Positions 60,320 through 64,000 of a stretch of DNA of 64,000 bases are shown here, one piece after another. This stretch comes from Nocardia rhamnosiphila NBRC 108938 (GTDB taxonomy: Bacteria > Actinomycetota > Actinomycetes > Mycobacteriales > Mycobacteriaceae). Position 1 is the first letter of the stretch; each line of letters starts with the position of its first letter. Location of the stretch: positions 1,364,001 to 1,428,000 of the forward strand of contig NZ_JOAJ01000001.1 in NCBI RefSeq assembly GCF_000720425.1, read 5' to 3'. The notes below the pieces were generated by a model, which was given only the letters and a program-made list of their open reading frames with translations, had not been told where the DNA came from and made no database searches. The translations under genes were made by a program, and so were the position numbers.

Positions 60320-60900
60320 CGGATCTCCTGTCCGCGACATCTGTGTCCGCATCCTGTTTCCGCCGCTCGGACATCTCGGGTCTCGTGCCGGCGCTGGTGT
60401 GGTTTGCCGAGGCCGCCCCAACGAAACCGGGGCTTCCGGGGCGTCACCCATGACTCACCACGATCACGGCGGTCGGGGCCCTGAAATCTGTTTGTGCGAA
60501 GCCGGCGTGAAGCAAGGATCGCAGTCTCGTGTGGTGACGGCGTTTGCCGAACAATGACCCGGCGTGTCGAGGCCCGCGTGCGCACCGGTATCGGCTCCGT
60601 CCAGCGAGGCGTCTCCGCCACGCGGATGGCCGCACCGGTCGGCAGCCCTCCGGTCGAGCCGGCGAGCGGGCTCAACCGGATGCCGCCGTAGCGCTCGGTG
60701 ACCATCTCGTCACCGACCTCCGCCCGTGCGACCAGCACGATTCCTTCGTGAGCTGCTGATCGACCGAGACGGAACTAGCAATCGTTATGCTATCGTGCAG
60801 TCAGTCGTTACGCTATCGTGATCTTGTCCCAACTGTGACATGGCCGGTCAGCGCAGGCCCGGAGTCCTTGCGGGTTGGCCCACCGGACGCGGGAGGCATG
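60320..60900. other. Intergenic region between divergent secreted hydrolases
   Basis: 581 bases. A minus-strand frame contains a protein-like piece (ERYGGIRLSPLAGSTG, about 60600-60740), but it has no start or stop in register with a known family; perhaps a decayed fragment. The end of the region carries the tandem repeats at 60782-60820. Confidence 0.4.
60776..60820. repeat. Tandem 16-bp repeats in the lipase promoter
   Basis: TCGTTATGCTATCGTG (60782-60797) recurs as TCGTTACGCTATCGTG (60805-60820), one mismatch, with a 23-bp period. The first copy also forms TAGCA-N7-TGCTA (60776-60792). This looks like paired regulator sites about two helical turns apart, or duplicated promoter elements. 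Confidence 0.6.
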
Positions 60901-62229
60901 ATGAAACCCGAACAGACTCTGTCGACATATCGGAAAAACGGAGGCCGGACAGTATGTCCGGCGACCAGTGGATTCGGCCTGCCGGTCGACGGCATACGCC
61001 GGCCACCGGTGCTGCTCCGGCGGATCGGTCGGCTCTGGCTCGCAGTCCTCGCGCTCGCCGCGGTCGCGCTCTCGGCCGCATTGTCGATGCCGGTCGCGCG
61101 AGCCGCGGTGCCGCCACCCGGCGAGGATCCTTTCTATGCCGCACCGGCCGACCTCGCGTCCCATCCGAACGGAACGGTGCTCGGGTCACGGACGATCCCC
61201 CTGCTCGGCCTGCCACTACCGGTGGACGCGTATCAACTGCGTTATCGCACCACCGATTCGGACGAGCAGCCGCAACTGAACGTCACGACGGTGCTGGTGC
61301 CGCCGGTGCCCTCGGACGGGCCGCGGCCGGTGTTGTCGTACCAGGTACCCGAGAACAGTCTCGACACCCGGTGCGCGCCGTCGTTCACCCTGCGCGGCGG
61401 ACGCAACGACACCGATATGGCGGCCGTCGCGCAGGATGCGCCGTTCATCGCGGACGCGCTGCGGCGCGGATGGGCCGTCGTGGTCAGCGATTACGAAGGG
61501 CCGCAGTCGCGGCTCTTCGACGGGGTGACCTCCGGGCGTGGAGTCCTGGACGGAATCCGGGCTGCCCGGTCCTTCGCTCCGGCCGGCCTCGATGCCGCCG
61601 GCCCGATCGGGGCCTACGGGTATTCGAGTGGAGCCTTCGCCACACTATGGGCCGCGCAGCTGCGCCAGGAATACGCACCCGACGTGGGGTTCGCCGGTGT
61701 CAGCGCCGGCGGCGTCCCGACCGATATCCCGTCCATGGCCGAACACGCCGACGGTGAGGCGGGGGCGATACTGATCCTGCTCGGACTGGCCCGCAACGAA
61801 CCCGATTCCAGGCTGGCCGATCTGCTGAACGACCAAGGACGCAGTGCCCTGCACACCGCGGATACATCCGCCTGCGGTGCGGATCTGGCCCAGAAGTACC
61901 CGGATACCCACATCGACGACCTCGCCACGGTGCCGAACTTGCCGACGCATCCCGCTTTCCGCGCGGCCGCCGTCCCCAATGAACTCGGTGGTACCGCCCC
62001 CGACGCGCCGCTCTACCTGTACCACAGCGTCTCCGACGAGAAGATCCCCGTCGCCGGCTACACCGCCCTTGTCGATGCCTACTGCGCCGCGGGCGCCACC
62101 CTCACCGCGACTCGCTCGCTGTTCCCGGGACATCTCGGAGCCGGCGCGGGTGAAGCACTCGGCGGCATGAACTTCCTCGCCGACCGCTTCGCCGGCACCC
62201 CGCAGGCCCCGGGGTGTGCGGCGCAGTAG
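60901..62229 (+). CDS. Secreted triacylglycerol lipase (LIP family)
   Basis: About 442 residues. An N-terminal hydrophobic segment (LWLAVLALAAVALSAALSMP, about 43-62) followed by VARA is a signal peptide with an unusually long n-region. The catalytic Ser is in GAYGYSSGAFAT, Asp in HSVSDEKIPV and His in FPGHLGAGAG. The layout matches the secretory lipase family PF03583, frequent in Nocardia and mycobacteria. The ATG at 60901 (or 60898) follows GGGAGG; a start near the GTG at 61009 would give a shorter signal peptide. Confidence 0.9.
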   Translation: MKPEQTLSTYRKNGGRTVCPATSGFGLPVDGIRRPPVLLRRIGRLWLAVLALAAVALSAALSMPVARAAVPPPGEDPFYAAPADLASHPNGTVLGSRTIPLLGLPLPVDAYQLRYRTTDSDEQPQLNVTTVLVPPVPSDGPRPVLSYQVPENSLDTRCAPSFTLRGGRNDTDMAAVAQDAPFIADALRRGWAVVVSDYEGPQSRLFDGVTSGRGVLDGIRAARSFAPAGLDAAGPIGAYGYSSGAFATLWAAQLRQEYAPDVGFAGVSAGGVPTDIPSMAEHADGEAGAILILLGLARNEPDSRLADLLNDQGRSALHTADTSACGADLAQKYPDTHIDDLATVPNLPTHPAFRAAAVPNELGGTAPDAPLYLYHSVSDEKIPVAGYTALVDAYCAAGATLTATRSLFPGHLGAGAGEALGGMNFLADRFAGTPQAPGCAAQ

Positions 62230-62316
62230 GACGCGTGGTGCCGCGAACACCGACGGCCGAGCTTCCTCGACCGGCTTGCGGACAGTTGAACTGTCGGCCG
62301 GAGGCACGGCCGGCGG

Positions 62317-62760
62317 TCAGCGGGCCGGGACGACCGGGACGTGCAGTAATTCCACAGTTCGCCTGTCCACCAGATCACTCAGGCTGTAATTGTCCAGTTC
62401 GCGAAAGAACGTCTCCTGTGCCGTACCCAGCATGTGCCGCAAGCGGCAGGCCGAGACCAGGGGGCACGGCGTATCCCCACCGCACTCCACCACTTGGGCT
62501 CCACCCTCGAGACCGCGCACGATCTGCCCGACCGTGGCGGTGCGGCCGAGCTCGGTCAGGAAGACACCGCCGGTGCGGCCGCGATGCGCCGCCACCAGAC
62601 CGAGTTCGGCGAGTCTGCTCACCGCCTTCGCCACATAGTGTTCGGAGGCGTTGACCTGCCGGGCAATGAGTTTGACGGTCACCCGCTCGGCCGCGGCGCC
62701 ACTCACCGCGAGGCGCATCATCGCGCGCAGGCCGAGATCGGCGAACCGGGACAGTTGCAC
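62317..62760 (-). CDS. nsrR: NsrR-type Rrf2 nitric-oxide sensor repressor
   Basis: 147 residues. The Rrf2 winged helix starts MQLSRFADLGLRAMMRLAVS, with KLIARQVNASEHYVAKAVSR as recognition region. Cysteines are at 93, 99 and 105 (CGGDTPC-PLVSA-C), the same positions and spacing as the [4Fe-4S] ligands of Streptomyces coelicolor NsrR, and Asp8, the fourth ligand there, is also present. NO damage to the cluster releases DNA and derepresses hmp. A 7-1-7 dyad overlies its own promoter. Convergent with the lipase gene. Confidence 0.93.
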   Translation of the reverse strand: MQLSRFADLGLRAMMRLAVSGAAAERVTVKLIARQVNASEHYVAKAVSRLAELGLVAAHRGRTGGVFLTELGRTATVGQIVRGLEGGAQVVECGGDTPCPLVSACRLRHMLGTAQETFFRELDNYSLSDLVDRRTVELLHVPVVPAR

Positions 62761-62776
62761 AGCACGACCCTACGAT

Positions 62777-62799
62777 ATTCGGTGTTTGAAACACCAATT
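62777..62799. promoter_or_regulatory. NsrR autoregulatory operator
   Basis: GGTGTTT-G-AAACACC (62781-62795) is a perfect 7-1-7 dyad, and extension to 11-1-11 (62777-62799) keeps 9 of 11 pairs, the size of known NsrR sites. It sits 17-39 bases upstream of the nsrR start in an AT-rich patch. Confidence 0.7.
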
Positions 62800-62905
62800 T
62801 TTCGGTTGGGATGTACCCGGGATCACCGGTTCGGCACTGTCTCCACCGAGGGCCCCCTCGCACGCGACACCACCCCGCGCGGACGGCCGCTCGACAGGCG
62901 TCGTC

Positions 62906-63610
62906 ATGGACGGTAAGCATGGGCGGGTGGTGAGCCGCCGAGACCAGATCAAACGCGTCGCTGCCGGGCTTTTCGTCGAGCGCGGAGTAGCGGGGACCAG
63001 CGTCCGGGATATCGCCGAGGGTGTCGGGATGTTGTCCGGGAGCCTCTACCATCATTTCCCTTCCAAGGACGCGATCGCGTTCGCGATCCTCGACGATTTC
63101 CTGACCGACCTGAATGCCCGCTACCGATCGGTGCTTCCACACGTGAACGGGATGCGCGAAGAGTTGCGCGCCCTGGTCTATTCCTCGATCGAGATCGCCG
63201 AGGCACATCCGTACGCGACCGAGATCTACCAGAACGAGAAGGCCTACCACGGACCGGGCGCACCCGCGGAGATCGCGCACGCGGTCCGGGAAGCGCATAC
63301 GTTCTGGATCGACGCCGCGACCCGCGCCAGTACCTGCGGGGAACTGCGCGCCGGGCTCGACCCGGTCGAGTTCGCGCGAATGCTGCGCGAGGGCGTGTGG
63401 TGGTCGATTCGCTACCACCGGGAACATCTGTCGCAACGGCGCGACGAGGTGACCGACACCGTGGTGGCCGCGTTCGTCGACGGCGGCGCCGCGCCGGAGA
63501 TCCGCGCGCCCGGCGCCCCGGCGGGCGACGCCGCGGCGATCACCGATCGGCTCGACCGTATCGAGCACCGACTGGAGGATTTGTCGAAACGCCTGGTCGA
63601 CGAACCGTAA
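62906..63610 (+). CDS. TetR-family regulator, KstR2-like
   Basis: 234 residues. The HTH is DQIKRVAAGLFVERGVAGTS followed by VRDIAEGVGMLSGSLYHHFP. The SGSLYHHF motif and the Y-Q-N/D-E segment (YATEIYQNEKAY) and WWSIRYHR near the C-terminus resemble KstR2, which senses a CoA thioester of steroid ring C/D breakdown. The C-terminus has a short coiled-coil-like helix (RLDRIEHRLEDLSKRL). ATG at 62906; a GTG at 62930 is an alternative. Palindromes of the CAAG/CTTG type lie downstream before the lipoprotein gene, which it probably controls. Confidence 0.87.
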   Translation: MDGKHGRVVSRRDQIKRVAAGLFVERGVAGTSVRDIAEGVGMLSGSLYHHFPSKDAIAFAILDDFLTDLNARYRSVLPHVNGMREELRALVYSSIEIAEAHPYATEIYQNEKAYHGPGAPAEIAHAVREAHTFWIDAATRASTCGELRAGLDPVEFARMLREGVWWSIRYHREHLSQRRDEVTDTVVAAFVDGGAAPEIRAPGAPAGDAAAITDRLDRIEHRLEDLSKRLVDEP

Positions 63611-63644
63611 CCCGTTTTCGCCCGCCCCGTTTCGCGGCAACCCG

Positions 63645-63711
63645 TTGACAGAAGCAGTGGCGCAGGACACACTCTCAAGCAATTGCTTGGCTATGGCCAA
63701 GCGCATGCTTG
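63645..63711 (+). promoter_or_regulatory. Promoter with tandem palindromic operators
   Basis: A perfect -35 TTGACA (63645-63650) is followed by two palindromes, CAAGC-AATT-GCTTG (63676-63689) and CAAGC-GCAT-GCTTG (63698-63711), with centres 22 bp apart, just ahead of the lipoprotein ATG at 63727. The half-site CAAG/CTTG resembles KstR2 operators (AnCAAGnnCTTGnT), but with two extra central bases. Confidence 0.72.
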
Positions 63712-63726
63712 ATTGGTGGTGGTCTC

Positions 63727-64000
63727 ATGAGACGTACCCGGATTCTTTCCTGGGTGCTGGCCGCGGCTCTGCTGCCGGTGGGATGTGCTCAGGTCCGTGA
63801 ACCGGTGGACGACTACATCGTCATCGGCATGGACGAGGATTCGACCGGGCCGGGCGCGTCGTATTCGACGATCGCCGGCGACACCGTCCGCGCCACGGTG
63901 GATCGGCTCAATGCCGCGGGCGGAATCGGCGGCAAAGAGGTCCGGCTGGTGGTGGAGAACGACGAGAGCAGCCCGACCAACACCCCGTCGATCATTCGCA
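63727..64000 (+). CDS. ABC transporter substrate-binding lipoprotein (partial, runs off the window)
   Basis: First 91 codons. The signal peptide with lipobox LLPVGC places the lipidated Cys near residue 20. The mature start YIVIGMDEDSTGPGASYSTI and TVRATVDRLNAAGGIGGKEV, then LVVENDESSPTNTPSIIR, matches the N-terminal lobe of branched-chain amino acid-type (LivJ-like) binding proteins, which also carry steroid or aromatic acids in actinobacteria. Controlled by the tandem operators just upstream. The transporter genes presumably follow beyond the edge. Confidence 0.87.
   Translation, partial: MRRTRILSWVLAAALLPVGCAQVREPVDDYIVIGMDEDSTGPGASYSTIAGDTVRATVDRLNAAGGIGGKEVRLVVENDESSPTNTPSIIR

Noticed and set aside
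60600..60738. Protein-like piece (ERYGGIRLSPLAG) on the minus strand
   Set aside because: No start, stop or family could be matched; may be a fragment, but not supportable as a gene.
1..64000. tRNA, rRNA, CRISPR, insertion sequences, prophage
   Set aside because: I looked for cloverleaf-like segments, regular short repeats, transposase motifs and terminal inverted repeats, and found none that stand up.

Overview
The window is a gene-dense stretch of chromosome from a high-GC actinobacterium. It most resembles Nocardia or a close relative such as Rhodococcus, judging from the strong GC bias at third codon positions, frequent GTG starts, many TetR/GntR regulators, Rieske and CoA-type lipid/steroid catabolic enzymes, a DUF574 methyltransferase and a Streptomyces-type NsrR. 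The genus is inferred from gene content, not proven. I see no rRNA, tRNA, CRISPR array, insertion sequence or phage genes.

Layout. 1-8 kb: two FadR-type GntR regulators, an unusual crotonase-family protein, a DUF1684 protein, an internally deleted luciferase-like monooxygenase and a di-iron fatty-acid-hydroxylase-type membrane protein. 6.4-10.7 kb: MerR/B12-like, ArsR-SRPBCC, LysR and NmrA-type genes. 10.9-13.8 kb: a TetR regulator divergent from a Rieske oxygenase plus Rossmann dehydrogenase pair. 13.9-20.5 kb: a hydrolase/HTH divergent pair sharing an operator, a broken crcB, a SnoaL-like protein, a YhgE/Pip-like membrane protein, a methyltransferase, MarR and nitronate monooxygenase. 20.5-24.0 kb: a tightly overlapped ABC exporter plus two-component system. 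24.7-30.7 kb: lipid and methyl-transfer genes, including a MetE-like/DUF574 pair. 30.8-37.7 kb: a six-gene minus-strand catabolic operon (two phosphotriesterase-like proteins, flavin monooxygenase, two esterases, a metallo-beta-lactamase-fold hydrolase). 37.9-40.3 kb: gene remnants and an intact TetR whose promoter shares a motif with that operon. 40.4-46.6 kb: PucR regulator, Gre-like factor behind a leader ORF and two hairpins, flavohaemoglobin, patatin. 46.9-51 kb: two P450s and a radical SAM protein on the minus strand, with AT-richer spacers. 51.4-57.3 kb: hydrolase pseudogene, then a likely metal-responsive exporter, ABC importer and GNAT unit. 57.7-64 kb: CooC-like ATPase, two secreted hydrolases, NsrR, a KstR2-like TetR and the start of a solute-binding lipoprotein.

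How the parts work together. The 30.8-37.7 kb operon looks like a pathway for an ester- or lactone-containing, probably cyclic, substrate, controlled by the TetR at 39.7 kb. NsrR (62.3 kb) and flavohaemoglobin (43.6 kb) form a nitric-oxide sensing and detoxification pair. A Fur-family-type box ahead of the MFS/FecBCD-like unit, and a weaker dyad ahead of the CooC-like ATPase, suggest a metal-starvation (possibly zinc) metallophore system. Decay is a second theme: a luciferase-like monooxygenase, crcB, an SDR, a TetR and an alpha/beta hydrolase are all broken.
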